The notes below the pieces were generated by a model that saw nothing but the letters and a program-made list of their open reading frames with translations, searched no databases and was not told the DNA's origin. This document shows, in pieces, positions 1 through 7,393 of a stretch of 64,000 nt of DNA (within the stretch, counting starts at the first letter, position 1; each line of letters starts with the position of its first letter). Location of the stretch: positions 1,736,001 to 1,800,000 of the forward strand of contig CAWJHN010000004.1 of assembly GCA_963842725.1 (NCBI GenBank), read 5' to 3'. Made by a program: the position numbers and the translations under genes. Source of the stretch: UBA10649 sp963842725 (GTDB lineage: Bacteria; Actinomycetota; Actinomycetes; S36-B12).

Positions 1-139
1 GTCGACGAAGGTGAGGTCCTCCCACTCGCGCGGATCCTGACTCTGGTCGTACGAGTCGAGCACGACGTAGCCGGTCTCGCGCGAAGATCGGCAGGGTGAC
101 GTAGCCGCGGGTGCGATCGGCAGCCGTCGAATCGGACAT
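1..139 (-). CDS. 5' part of an unrecognised protein, frame broken
   Basis: An ATG at 139 on the minus strand follows a good ribosome site (AGAAGGG, 7 bases upstream). It opens a frame starting MSDSTAADRTRGYVTLPIFA. About 60 bases in, near 80, the sensible frame changes: adding one base gives YVTLPIFARETGYVVLDSY and then acidic, Trp-containing sequence running off the window edge. The gene follows the rRNA methyltransferase gene on the same strand. In many actinobacteria pheS lies there, but these residues do not resemble PheS. I do not recognise the family. The shift may be a real mutation or poor sequence at a fragment end. Confidence 0.4.
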   Translation of the reverse strand, partial: MSDSTAADRTRGYVTLPIFARDRLRRARLVRPESGSARVGGPHLRR

Positions 140-208
140 GTTGGACCCTTCTTGCCTCGTGGCATGGAACAGCGTGGCTCGTGGCCGGTACCTAGTCTGT
201 CATCCCCC

Positions 209-1036
209 TCAGTGCGGGCCCAATCGGCTTTGCCCGTGGGCCGCGACGAACAGCACCACGGCAGCCGCGATCGCCGCATTGAGGGACTCCGCTCGTCCCT
301 GCAGGGGAATGGCGACCGAGAGGTCCGCGGCAGAGCGCGCCGTGGCGCCCACGCCATGGGCCTCCGAGCCGATCACCCAGCAGGTCGTCCGACCCAGTCG
401 GCCGGCGTCGACCGCCTCGAACAGGTCCACGGCGCCGTCGCCTGCCGTGACGGCGAGCACGCGGCCGGCGCGCCTGGTGGCAGCGGCGATGGTCGACATG
501 TCGACGTCGGGCACCACGGGCAGGTGGAACAGGGAACCGGCTGTGGACCGCACCACCTTGCCGTTGTGCACGTCGGCGCATTCGGGCGTGAGCAGGACGG
601 CGGCCGCGCCAGCTGCGTCCGCGGTACGGATGATGGTGCCCACGTTGCCGGGGTCTCCCACCGCGTCCAGGACGAGCACCGGCCCATCGCCCGCCATCAG
701 GGCGTCCAGATCCCTCGAGGGCAGCAGGTCGCAGGTCGCCAGGATGCCCTGGGGCTGGCGCGTCTCCGACATGGCGGCCATCGCCGCGGGTGCGACCCAG
801 GTGACCCGGGCACCGACTCGCTCGGCATCGGCGACGTCCGGCGAAAAGGCGCCGCCGGTGTCCTGGTCCACGAACAGGTCGCGAACCGGGGCACCGGCGG
901 TGAGTGCACTGCGCACCCCCTGCGGTCCCTCGACGACGAAGCGACCGGCCTTCCGCCGGCCCTGCCTCGTGTGCAGGGAACGAACCGCCGTCACCCTCTC
1001 GGACGACGCGGACGTCACCCGATTGGCGCCGGGCAC
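209..1036 (-). CDS. TrmH/SpoU-family 23S rRNA 2'-O-methyltransferase
   Basis: Predicted SPOUT-class RNA methyltransferase that transfers methyl from S-adenosylmethionine to a ribose 2'-OH, most likely in 23S rRNA. The N-terminal part (about residues 20-110) looks like the substrate-binding domain found before many SpoU domains. The three SpoU motifs are visible: DAVGDPGNVGTIIRTADA (about 124-141), IGSEAHGV (about 220) and PLQGRAESLN (about 245), which form the knotted SAM site. The start is GTG at 1036, 19 bases after the rplT stop. It is the last complete gene of the infC-rpmI-rplT cluster, a usual place for this tsnR-like gene. The exact target nucleotide cannot be told from sequence. Confidence 0.9.
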   Translation of the reverse strand: MPGANRVTSASSERVTAVRSLHTRQGRRKAGRFVVEGPQGVRSALTAGAPVRDLFVDQDTGGAFSPDVADAERVGARVTWVAPAAMAAMSETRQPQGILATCDLLPSRDLDALMAGDGPVLVLDAVGDPGNVGTIIRTADAAGAAAVLLTPECADVHNGKVVRSTAGSLFHLPVVPDVDMSTIAAATRRAGRVLAVTAGDGAVDLFEAVDAGRLGRTTCWVIGSEAHGVGATARSAADLSVAIPLQGRAESLNAAIAAAVVLFVAAHGQSRLGPH

Positions 1037-1055
1037 GGGGGTGGGAACGGACCCG

Positions 1056-1424
1056 TCAGGCGGCGTCGGACGGCAGCGCCGCGCGCGACACCTCGACCAG
1101 CGTCGCGAACGCGGCCGCGTCGTTGACGGCCAGCTCGGCGAGCATGCGCCGGTCGACCTCGACGCCTGCGGCCTTGAGGCCCTGCACGAAGCGGTTGTAC
1201 GTCATGCCGTTGGCACGGGCGCCCGCGTTGATCCGCTGGATCCAAAGGCGCCGGAAGTCACCCTTGCGATTGCGACGGTCGGCATATGCGTAGACCAGCG
1301 AATGGGTGACCTGCTCCTTGGCCTTGCGGTACAGACGTGACCGCTGGCCCCGGTAGCCGGACGCCCTCTCGAGCATGTCGCGACGCTTCTTCTGGGCATT
1401 GACTGCGCGCTTTACGCGTGCCAT
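1056..1424 (-). CDS. rplT: 50S ribosomal protein L20
   Basis: Ribosomal protein L20 binds 23S rRNA and is needed early in assembly of the large subunit. The 122-residue basic protein begins MARVKRAVNAQKKRR and keeps the family core (ASGYRGQRSRLYRKAKEQV and DFRRLWIQRINAGAR). Its length is normal for bacteria. It is third in the infC-rpmI-rplT operon, separated from rpmI by 79 bases that hold a strong hairpin (1474-1495). In other bacteria L20 represses its own operon; nothing here proves that mechanism. Confidence 0.98.
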   Translation of the reverse strand: MARVKRAVNAQKKRRDMLERASGYRGQRSRLYRKAKEQVTHSLVYAYADRRNRKGDFRRLWIQRINAGARANGMTYNRFVQGLKAAGVEVDRRMLAELAVNDAAAFATLVEVSRAALPSDAA

Positions 1425-1473
1425 GGCGTTCTCCTGGTGTTCGTGGACGTATGACGACGTGGTGGGAAGGACG

Positions 1474-1495
1474 GGCCCCCGTCACGACGGGGGCC
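1474..1495 (-). terminator. Hairpin between rpmI and rplT
   Basis: A perfect GC stem of 9-10 base pairs (arms 1474-1483 and 1486-1495, GGCCCCCGTC with its complement) lies just after the rpmI stop and about 50 bases before the rplT start. There is no T-run after it on the minus strand. It could pause or partly terminate transcription, protect the upstream mRNA end, or set the L35:L20 ratio. Confidence 0.5.
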
Positions 1496-1503
1496 GGGAG
1501 GGG

Positions 1504-1698
1504 TCAGTGGCCGAGGAGGCGCTTGACCTTCTTGACGTCGGCGGGTGCGACGACCTGATCGGACTCCAGCTTGCGGGCGCGCTTGCTGGACTTGACCTCC
1601 ATCATGTGCCGGCGGCCGGCCTGCTCATGGGTGATCTTGCCCGAGCCGGTCACCTTGAATCGCTTCTTGGAGCCGCTGTGGGTCTTCTGCTTCGGCAT
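1504..1698 (-). CDS. rpmI: 50S ribosomal protein L35
   Basis: L35 is a small, strongly basic protein of the large ribosomal subunit. All 64 residues fit the family: MPKQKTHSGSKKRFKVTGSG at the start and HEQAGRRHMMEVKSSKRARKL in the middle. It sits between infC and rplT, the conserved bacterial order. The start ATG has an AGCGAGGAAG ribosome site just upstream. Confidence 0.98.
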   Translation of the reverse strand: MPKQKTHSGSKKRFKVTGSGKITHEQAGRRHMMEVKSSKRARKLESDQVVAPADVKKVKRLLGH

Positions 1699-1771
1699 GC
1701 TGCTTCCTCGCTCTTCCGGTCCGGCCGCGTTCGCCGGGGGGTCTGTGGGTGGTGCGGTGCTGCTCGCCCGA

Positions 1772-2380
1772 TCAGGCGGACTCTGCCTCGGCGAGTCCGG
1801 TCTGCTGCACGCCGGCCTGGCCCGCCTCGTGCTCCGCGGCGGTCGACCGTGGCTTCACGGTCTCCGACTTCTTGCGGTGCGGGGCAATGACCATCAGCAT
1901 GTTGCGGCCGTCCTGCTTCGGCGGGGCCTCGACCACGCCCAGCTCGGCGACATCCTCGGCGAGCTTGGCCAGCAGGCGCAGGCCCAGTTCGGGTCGACTC
2001 TGCTCGCGTCCGCGGAACATGATCGTGATCTTGACCTTGTCGCCGGCCTTCAGGAACCGCTCGACGTGACCGCGCTTGGTCTCGTAGTCGTGCTGGTCGA
2101 TCTTCGGGCGCAGCTTCATCTCCTTGATGACCGTGTGCGTCTGGTTTCGGCGGGACTCGCGCTCCTTGAGGGCAGCCTCGTACTTGTACTTGCCGAAGTC
2201 CATGAGCTTGCAGACGGGCGGCTTGGCCATCGGGGCTACCTCGACGAGGTCGAGGTCGGCCTCCACGGCCAGGCGCAGGGCGTCCTCGATGCGGACGATC
2301 CCGACCTGCTCGCCGTTGGGTCCGACAAGTCGGACCTCGGGCACGCGAATCCGGTCATTGATCCGGGGTTCGACGCTGAT
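1772..2380 (-). CDS. infC: Translation initiation factor IF-3, ATC start
   Basis: IF-3 binds the 30S subunit, blocks premature 50S joining and checks the start codon. The protein has the IF-3 N domain, a basic linker (KYKYEAALKERESRRN) and the C domain (FLKAGDKVKITIMFRGREQ), plus a variable acidic/Ala-rich tail. The start matters. The first ordinary start is GTG at 2344, but the conserved N-terminus (ISVEPRINDRIRVPE) continues upstream to an ATC codon at 2380-2378. That codon is preceded by AGGAGG at ideal spacing, giving 202 residues. A non-standard AUU/AUC-type start is the known hallmark of infC and is what IF-3 senses for autoregulation. It heads the operon with rpmI and rplT. Confidence 0.95.
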   Translation of the reverse strand: MSVEPRINDRIRVPEVRLVGPNGEQVGIVRIEDALRLAVEADLDLVEVAPMAKPPVCKLMDFGKYKYEAALKERESRRNQTHTVIKEMKLRPKIDQHDYETKRGHVERFLKAGDKVKITIMFRGREQSRPELGLRLLAKLAEDVAELGVVEAPPKQDGRNMLMVIAPHRKKSETVKPRSTAAEHEAGQAGVQQTGLAEAESA

Positions 2381-2429
2381 GGCGCCTCCTAGCTTGAGTT
2401 ACCGGGCGATCCGCTCCGGAGACGAGAAT

Positions 2430-2578
2430 GGCCTCCGGCGCAGCGCGCGGAGGCCTCGGCAGGCAGCAGCAGACCGCGGTGCGGCCGACGTGCCCGGACC
2501 CACGGCATCTGTTGGTGCGACGATGCACGGGGTGGGAGTCGAGGACTCCACTTTGCGCGACCCGGTGGGTTCACCGGG
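2430..2578 (-). promoter_or_regulatory. Structured 5' leader of infC
   Basis: Upstream of infC, on the transcribed minus strand, are three perfect hairpins. They are arms 2561-2567/2572-2578 (CCCGGTG with a 4-base loop), 2535-2540/2544-2549 (GGAGTC with a 3-base loop), and 2430-2437/2448-2455 (GGCCTCCG with a 10-base loop). The last ends 50 bases before the ATC start. This looks like a structured ribosomal-operon leader for IF-3 or L20 feedback or attenuation. No known Rfam family can be assigned by eye. Confidence 0.45.
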
Positions 2579-2603
2579 TCAATCGCCTGCAAGGGTACCA
2601 GCC

Positions 2604-3006
2604 ATGAGCCCGTCGCCCGAAACCGCGCCCGATGACCCGAATCCGACGGCCACGAACGACGCCGTCCCCGCACCTCCCGGCGACGGGTCGTCGGCGATCG
2701 CTCGACATCGCGGACGTGCCGGCGGTCGAGGTCGTCCTGACCGTGGCCATGCACCTGATGTCGGCGGCCGCGGTCGCCTGCGGCCTCGGCGACGACGAGC
2801 GCGAGGCGGACCTGGCCGAGGCCAGGATCCTGATCGGCTCGCTGGCCGGGCTGGTGACCGCGGCGGCTCCGATGATCGGCAGCATGCATGCCGCACCGCT
2901 GCGCGACGGACTGACGGCCCTCCAGCGCGCCTTTCGCGAGGCCTCGTCGACCCCCGATGCCCCAGGCATGGGCCCCGGCGAGGACCTGACCGGCCCCGTC
3001 TACTAG
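2604..3006 (+). CDS. DUF1844-domain protein, one frameshift near 2700
   Basis: A small Ala-rich protein of unknown function. The C-terminal part matches the DUF1844 pattern: ADVPAVEVVLTVAMHLMSAA, then AEARILIGSLAGLVTAAAP and LRDGLTALQRAFREAS. The likely N-terminus (ATG at 2604, MSPSPETAPDDPNP) is in another frame. The two frames meet near 2700, where one extra or two missing bases would join them; third-codon-position GC supports the join. An alternative is a start at 2632 with an Arg-rich N-terminus, which has weaker codon bias. The gene is divergent from infC, and homologues commonly sit beside infC in actinobacteria. It ends just before a 24-bp palindrome. Confidence 0.75.
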
Positions 3007-3008
3007 CC

Positions 3009-3074
3009 GACGCGACCCGGATGGTCGCGAAACACGGGTCAAGGACCCGATTTCGCGACCATCCGGGTCGCGTC
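3009..3074. repeat. Long perfect palindrome between convergent genes
   Basis: Two perfectly complementary 24-base arms (3009-3032 and 3051-3074) enclose an 18-base centre. The centre itself folds into a 6-bp stem (3035-3040/3044-3049) with a 3-base loop. It lies between the convergent DUF1844 and maleylpyruvate-isomerase-like genes, so a two-way terminator is the simplest role. The arm is much longer than a typical terminator and there is no T-run, so a dispersed palindromic repeat is also possible. Confidence 0.75.
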
Positions 3075-3099
3075 AACGTGGTTGGGGTGGGTGTGGGGG

Positions 3100-3780
3100 C
3101 TACTGGGTGGCCGCGCGCAGGGCCGCCCGCACCTCAACCACCTCGGCCGCCTCGCCCCGGATCCGCACCGCGTCATCCCCGATCCGGCCCCACAGCCACA
3201 GGAGCACGTCCGACGGTGCTCCGTCGACCTCGACGCCGTCGATCGCCACGACGACCCGGTCCCCGTCCGCGCGCCGTGACCCGGGACCCTCGAATCCCGC
3301 ATCGGTCAGCATGACGGACAGGACCTCGTCGATCCCGTCGAGAGCGAGGTCGGCCGCAACGGGCGTCACGGCGCCGGCGGCGGCCTCGACGTCGACCCGA
3401 TGCACGACCGTCTCCAAGGCCATCCGGCGCTGCCAGAAGCCGACCGACTGATCCGGCTCCCACCAGGTCCAGGCCGGCTCGTCGGCGGGTCGACGGGCCA
3501 GTTCCGTCGCCACGGCATGGAGCTGCTCATGGCACCAGTCCAGGTCGGCGGCGTCGTCGGGCAGCCCCCACTCGCCCTCGATCGGACGCCTGCCGTGGCG
3601 AAGGGCGGCCACCTTGTGCGAGTACACGGACCCGAGGTGGAACACGACGTCCTCGACGGACCAGCCCGAGCAGGCCGGGACCGGCTGGTCCAGGCAGCCC
3701 TGTGCGGCGGCCAGGAGCCGCTCACCCTCCAGATGCAGGGCCTCGAGGTAGCGCTGCGAGGTCAGTCGGGTGTCGGTCAT
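3100..3780 (-). CDS. Maleylpyruvate isomerase-family (mycothiol-dependent) protein
   Basis: Member of the DinB/maleylpyruvate isomerase N-terminal family, four-helix proteins that in actinobacteria often use mycothiol as thiol cofactor. At 226 residues it shows the usual layout: an N-terminal helix bundle with the metal-site region VVFHLGSVYSHK (about 45-56) and MALETVVHRVDVE (about 120-132), which carries conserved His residues, followed by a C-terminal domain ending in RIGDDAVRIRG. The substrate cannot be inferred; most homologues are uncharacterised. It is transcribed towards the DUF1844 gene and follows the SseB gene on the same strand. Confidence 0.85.
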   Translation of the reverse strand: MTDTRLTSQRYLEALHLEGERLLAAAQGCLDQPVPACSGWSVEDVVFHLGSVYSHKVAALRHGRRPIEGEWGLPDDAADLDWCHEQLHAVATELARRPADEPAWTWWEPDQSVGFWQRRMALETVVHRVDVEAAAGAVTPVAADLALDGIDEVLSVMLTDAGFEGPGSRRADGDRVVVAIDGVEVDGAPSDVLLWLWGRIGDDAVRIRGEAAEVVEVRAALRAATQ

Positions 3781-3810
3781 GCGCCCATCGAACCACGCAC
3801 CGGGCGAGGG

Positions 3811-4536
3811 TCAAGGGGTCAGCGAGATGCCGATCCCGCCCGGGACCATGCGTTGGATATCGGGGCGTTCCGCGAGGATGCGGGCCACCTGCAACGCGAG
3901 GTCATTCGGTCCGCTCCCGGGCGGCAGCACGTCGACGGCTGGCGTCACGGTGACCATCACGTCGGCAGCGCCGCCGTCGTCGCGCGCGTCGGACACGTCC
4001 ATGCGCGCCGCGCCGTCGACGGTCAGGGGAGTCAGCGCGGCCAGCACCGCCGTGACGACTGCGTCCATGTCGAGCTCATCGGCGAGGGCGGCCAGAGCCG
4101 CCCCGGCCAGGACGACGCGCTGCGGCCCGGCCACGTCGATCACGATCGCGGTGGCTCCGTCCTCGAGGGCCGAGCGTCCGAGCTCGCGGCCGCTGGCGGG
4201 CATCGGTCGTGCCTCGGGATTCCAGGCGGCGAGGCTGTCGACGCCCGAGAAGGCGAGCAGTCCGCGCTCACCGCGCTCGTTGACCATCGACACAGCGGCC
4301 ATGTGACTGCTCGTGTCCCCACCGTGCTCGTCGACCTCGTCCGCGATGGCGACGACGCAGGCCAGCAGGCGGGCAGGGCGAAGGGCTCGGGCCAGGGCGA
4401 CCGCACCGCCTTCACTCCCGTCGGCCAGGAGGGCGCGGACCACCGGGTCAGCCGACCCGTCGTCGTCCGCGAACGCCGGCGTCGCCAGGCTTCTGCCGCG
4501 CCCGGGACCTGACGCGTTGGCTGACCCTGTCGTCAC
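3811..4536 (-). CDS. SseB-family protein
   Basis: A 241-residue protein with the SseB N-terminal-domain pattern. An ALRPARLLACVVAIADE strand region is followed by GERGLLAFSGVDSLAAWNP and then EDGATAIVIDVAGPQRVVL, the fold repeated in many actinobacterial SseB-like proteins. Biochemical function is unknown. It sits next to the infC cluster in many actinobacteria. The start ATG at 4536 is 30 bases from the divergent MFS gene start (4567), so their promoters must be very compact or overlap the coding ends. Confidence 0.8.
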   Translation of the reverse strand: MTTGSANASGPGRGRSLATPAFADDDGSADPVVRALLADGSEGGAVALARALRPARLLACVVAIADEVDEHGGDTSSHMAAVSMVNERGERGLLAFSGVDSLAAWNPEARPMPASGRELGRSALEDGATAIVIDVAGPQRVVLAGAALAALADELDMDAVVTAVLAALTPLTVDGAARMDVSDARDDGGAADVMVTVTPAVDVLPPGSGPNDLALQVARILAERPDIQRMVPGGIGISLTP

Positions 4537-4566
4537 CGCGTCAGGCTACGGGACCACAATCAGCCG

Positions 4567-5760
4567 GTGACCTCCGCACCGCACGCCAACCCGCGCTGGC
4601 TGGTGCTGACGGCTCTCGTCATGGTTGCCCTCAACCTGCGCATCGCGCTGTCGAGCGTGCCGACCGTGGTCACCGACATCCAGGCGGTCACCGGCTGGTC
4701 CGATGCGGCAATCGGGGCCCTCACCACGATCCCGGTGCTCTGCATGGGTGCCTTCGCACTCGTCGTCCCGCGCCTTGCCCAGCTGATCGGTCGTCAGCAC
4801 ACGATCTCCCTCGCCCTCGTGCTGCTCACCGCCGCACTGGCCGCGCGTGCCGCCTCGGCAGAGGTCCCGTGGATTCTGTTCCCCTCGGCGTTCGTCGCCG
4901 GGGTCGGTATCGCGCTGGCCGCCGGCCTGGTGCCGAGCGTCGTCCTCGAGCAGGTGCCCGATGCGGTCGGACGCGCGACCGGCCTGTGGACGGCGGCGAT
5001 GATGGTCGGAGCGGCCATCGGCGGTGCGCTCACCGTGCCCCTCTCCATCTGGCTGGGCTCGTGGCCCCTCGCGCTGGCGGTATGGGCGATCCCGGCCGCC
5101 ATCGGCCTCGTGGTGTGGTGGACCGTCGAGGGCCGCGGACGCGACTCTGGACCCCGACTGCCGCAGCGCGCGCGCGTCCATCTGCGGGAGCTGCCGTGGC
5201 GCGATCGACGGGCCTGGGCGCTGACCGCGTACCTGACCCTCAACTCCGTGGTCTTCTACACGGCGCTCGCCTGGCTGGCACCGGCCTACGTCGACCGCGG
5301 CTGGTCGCAGAATGGGGCAGGGTGGGCTTTCGGCGTCTTCACGGCGAGCCAGGTCGTGGCCGCGCTGCTGCTGCCCGCGATCGCCGAGCGCCTCATCCAC
5401 CGGCGCTACCTCTACGCCGCACTCGTCGTCATCGCCACCGCGTGCATCCTGCTCATCGGCTGGGTGCCCGCCACCGCCACGGTCCTCGTCGTCTCCGTGT
5501 TCGGGGCAGCGCTCGGCGGCAGCTTCGCCATGGGACTGGCACTGCTCAGCGAGTTCGCCGACGATGCCGCCGGGTCGGCCCGGCTCACCGCCATGGCCTT
5601 CGCCGGCACCTACCTCCTGGCCGCCCTGGGACCGCTCACGGCCGGCATCCTCCTGGACGCGTTCGACTCCTGGCAGCTCGTCTACACCCTGCTGGCCGTC
5701 GCCATGGCTGCCCAGCTGCTGACGATCCCGCCCCTTCGCCGGGGCGTCCGGATCGACTGA
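4567..5760 (+). CDS. MFS transporter, CynX/NimT type
   Basis: A 397-residue integral membrane protein of the major facilitator superfamily. The N-terminal sequence WLVLTALVMVALNLRIALSS with a Ser-Val-Pro stretch is typical of the CynX/NimT (cyanate/2-nitroimidazole) branch. About twelve hydrophobic segments can be counted, with a longer hydrophilic loop after segment six (about 185-210, GRGRDSGPRLPQRARVHLRE). Substrate is unknown; relatives export or import small organic anions or drugs. The start is GTG at 4567. It is convergent with hisG, only 21 bases apart. Confidence 0.88.
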   Translation: MTSAPHANPRWLVLTALVMVALNLRIALSSVPTVVTDIQAVTGWSDAAIGALTTIPVLCMGAFALVVPRLAQLIGRQHTISLALVLLTAALAARAASAEVPWILFPSAFVAGVGIALAAGLVPSVVLEQVPDAVGRATGLWTAAMMVGAAIGGALTVPLSIWLGSWPLALAVWAIPAAIGLVVWWTVEGRGRDSGPRLPQRARVHLRELPWRDRRAWALTAYLTLNSVVFYTALAWLAPAYVDRGWSQNGAGWAFGVFTASQVVAALLLPAIAERLIHRRYLYAALVVIATACILLIGWVPATATVLVVSVFGAALGGSFAMGLALLSEFADDAAGSARLTAMAFAGTYLLAALGPLTAGILLDAFDSWQLVYTLLAVAMAAQLLTIPPLRRGVRID

Positions 5761-5781
5761 ACCTCGCTCCGAGCGCCGCCG

Positions 5782-6627
5782 CTACAACCGGCAGGCGTGG
5801 ATGTCCGTCACGAGGATGCCCCGGGCGCCGAGCTCGTAGAGCTCATCCATCACCCGGTGCACGTCTGTCACCGGAACCATCGCACGCACGGCCGACCAGA
5901 TCGGGTCATGCAGCGACGACACGGTCGGCGACTCGATCCCGGGAGTCATCGCGCACGCCTGCTCGAGGTCCGCAGTGCGGATGTCGTAGTCGACGAGGAC
6001 GTAGGAACGGGCGACCATGACGCCGTGCAGCCGGCGGACGAACGTCTCGACCGCGGGCACCTGAGGCGCACCGGACCGCCGGACCACCAGTGCCTCGGAC
6101 GTGAGGATCGGCTCGCCGATGACCTCCAGGCCGGCCTTGCGCAAGGTGGTTCCGGTGGCGACCACGTCGGCCACGGCGTCGGCGACGCCGAGGGCGACGG
6201 CGTTCTCGACGGCCCCGTCGAGCTTGACCACGTTGGCCGTGACGCCCTCCCGGGCCAGGAAGGCCTCCAGCAGACCGGCGTACGACGTGGCGATCGTCCG
6301 TCCGGCCAGGTCGGCCACGGACCTCGCCGTGCCGATCGGGGCGGCGAGCCGGAACGAAGAGGGCGCGAACCCCAGGGGCAGCACCTCGTCGGCCAGCGCG
6401 CCGGAGTCGAGCAGCATGTCACGGCCGGTGATCCCGACGTCGAGCGTGCCGACGCCCACGTAGATGGCGATGTCACGAGGCCTCAGGAAGAAGAACTCCA
6501 CGTCGTTGTCCGGGTCATGCACCACGAGGTCGCGGGTCGACGCGGACCGCAGGTACCCCGCCTCCGTGAGCATGCTCCGGGCGGGCTCGGCCAGTTGTCC
6601 CTTGTTGGGAACGGCTACGCGCAGCAC
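5782..6627 (-). CDS. hisG: ATP phosphoribosyltransferase (long form)
   Basis: First enzyme of histidine synthesis: ATP + PRPP gives phosphoribosyl-ATP. The 281-residue length is the long HisG form with its own C-terminal ACT-like regulatory domain, so no HisZ is expected. Seen are the N-terminal MLRVAVPNKGQL, the FFFLRPRDIAIYVGVGTLDVG region and the PRPP-loop region DAVADVVATGTTL (about 155-167). Histidine probably inhibits it allosterically, as in the family. It lies 7 bases after hisE, so the two are co-transcribed; the rest of the his pathway is not in this window. Confidence 0.97.
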   Translation of the reverse strand: MLRVAVPNKGQLAEPARSMLTEAGYLRSASTRDLVVHDPDNDVEFFFLRPRDIAIYVGVGTLDVGITGRDMLLDSGALADEVLPLGFAPSSFRLAAPIGTARSVADLAGRTIATSYAGLLEAFLAREGVTANVVKLDGAVENAVALGVADAVADVVATGTTLRKAGLEVIGEPILTSEALVVRRSGAPQVPAVETFVRRLHGVMVARSYVLVDYDIRTADLEQACAMTPGIESPTVSSLHDPIWSAVRAMVPVTDVHRVMDELYELGARGILVTDIHACRL

Positions 6628-6634
6628 AGCGGCG

Positions 6635-6898
6635 TCAGAGCCGGCGGTAGACGTCTTCGAGCGAGACCTTGCTCGCCAGCATCAGGCACTGCACGTGGTA
6701 CAGCAGCTGCGCGATCTCCTCGGCGGTGCGCTCATGTCCTTCGTGCTCCGCGGCCATCCAGGCCTCGGCGGCCTCCTCGACGACCTTCTTGCCGACCGCA
6801 TGGACGCCCTGGTCGACCAGGATGACGGTGCCGGAGACTTCCTCGCGGTAGGTCGTCTTGCGGACCAGTTCTGCGTACAGCTCATCAAACGTCTTCAC
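6635..6898 (-). CDS. hisE: Phosphoribosyl-ATP pyrophosphatase
   Basis: Second step of histidine synthesis, hydrolysing phosphoribosyl-ATP to phosphoribosyl-AMP. The 87-residue all-alpha protein has the MazG-like metal-binding motif KKVVEEAAEAWMAA (Glu residues at about 41-45) and AEEIAQLLYHVQCLM. It is a stand-alone HisE without a fused HisI domain, as usual in actinobacteria, and is directly upstream of hisG. Confidence 0.96.
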   Translation of the reverse strand: MKTFDELYAELVRKTTYREEVSGTVILVDQGVHAVGKKVVEEAAEAWMAAEHEGHERTAEEIAQLLYHVQCLMLASKVSLEDVYRRL

Positions 6899-6907
6899 GG
6901 GGACAGC

Positions 6908-7393
6908 CTATTGTCCGGCACCGTCGCGGATGGCACGCAGGGTGACCGCCGTGCTGATCGCCGCCCACGTCGACTCGGCACCCTTGTCCTCGCTCGACCC
7001 GGGCAGGCCGGCACGATCGAGGGCCTGCTGCTCGTCGTCGCAGGTGAGCAGTCCGAAGCCCACTGGCTTGCCGGTGTCGAGCGACACCCGGGTCAGACCA
7101 TCCGTGGCCGCATTGCAGACATAGTCGAAGTGCGGCGTGCCGCCCCTGATGACCACGCCGAGCGCGACGACCGCATCGAAGTCCTCCGACCTCAGGCACT
7201 CGAGGCTGACCAGAGGCAGCTCGAACGAGCCCGGCACCCGGATCACGGTCGCCTCGACGCCCGCCTCCTGGCAGGCACGAGTCGCTCCCCCGATCAGGCC
7301 GTCCATGACCTCGTCGTGCCACGAGGCTGCGACGATGGCGATCCGCAAGCCCTCACCGGAGACGCCGAGGGTCGGCGCGCCGATGCCGCTCAT
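6908..7393 (-). CDS. ribH: 6,7-dimethyl-8-ribityllumazine synthase
   Basis: Penultimate enzyme of riboflavin synthesis. It condenses 5-amino-6-ribitylaminouracil with the dihydroxybutanone phosphate made by RibBA. The 161 residues include the family blocks VPGSFELPL, ALGVVIRGGTPHFDYVC (with the catalytic His) and GFGLLT. The start ATG at 7393 overlaps the ribBA stop by four bases (ATGA), showing translational coupling. It is the last gene of ribD-ribE-ribBA-ribH. Confidence 0.97.
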   Translation of the reverse strand: MSGIGAPTLGVSGEGLRIAIVAASWHDEVMDGLIGGATRACQEAGVEATVIRVPGSFELPLVSLECLRSEDFDAVVALGVVIRGGTPHFDYVCNAATDGLTRVSLDTGKPVGFGLLTCDDEQQALDRAGLPGSSEDKGAESTWAAISTAVTLRAIRDGAGQ

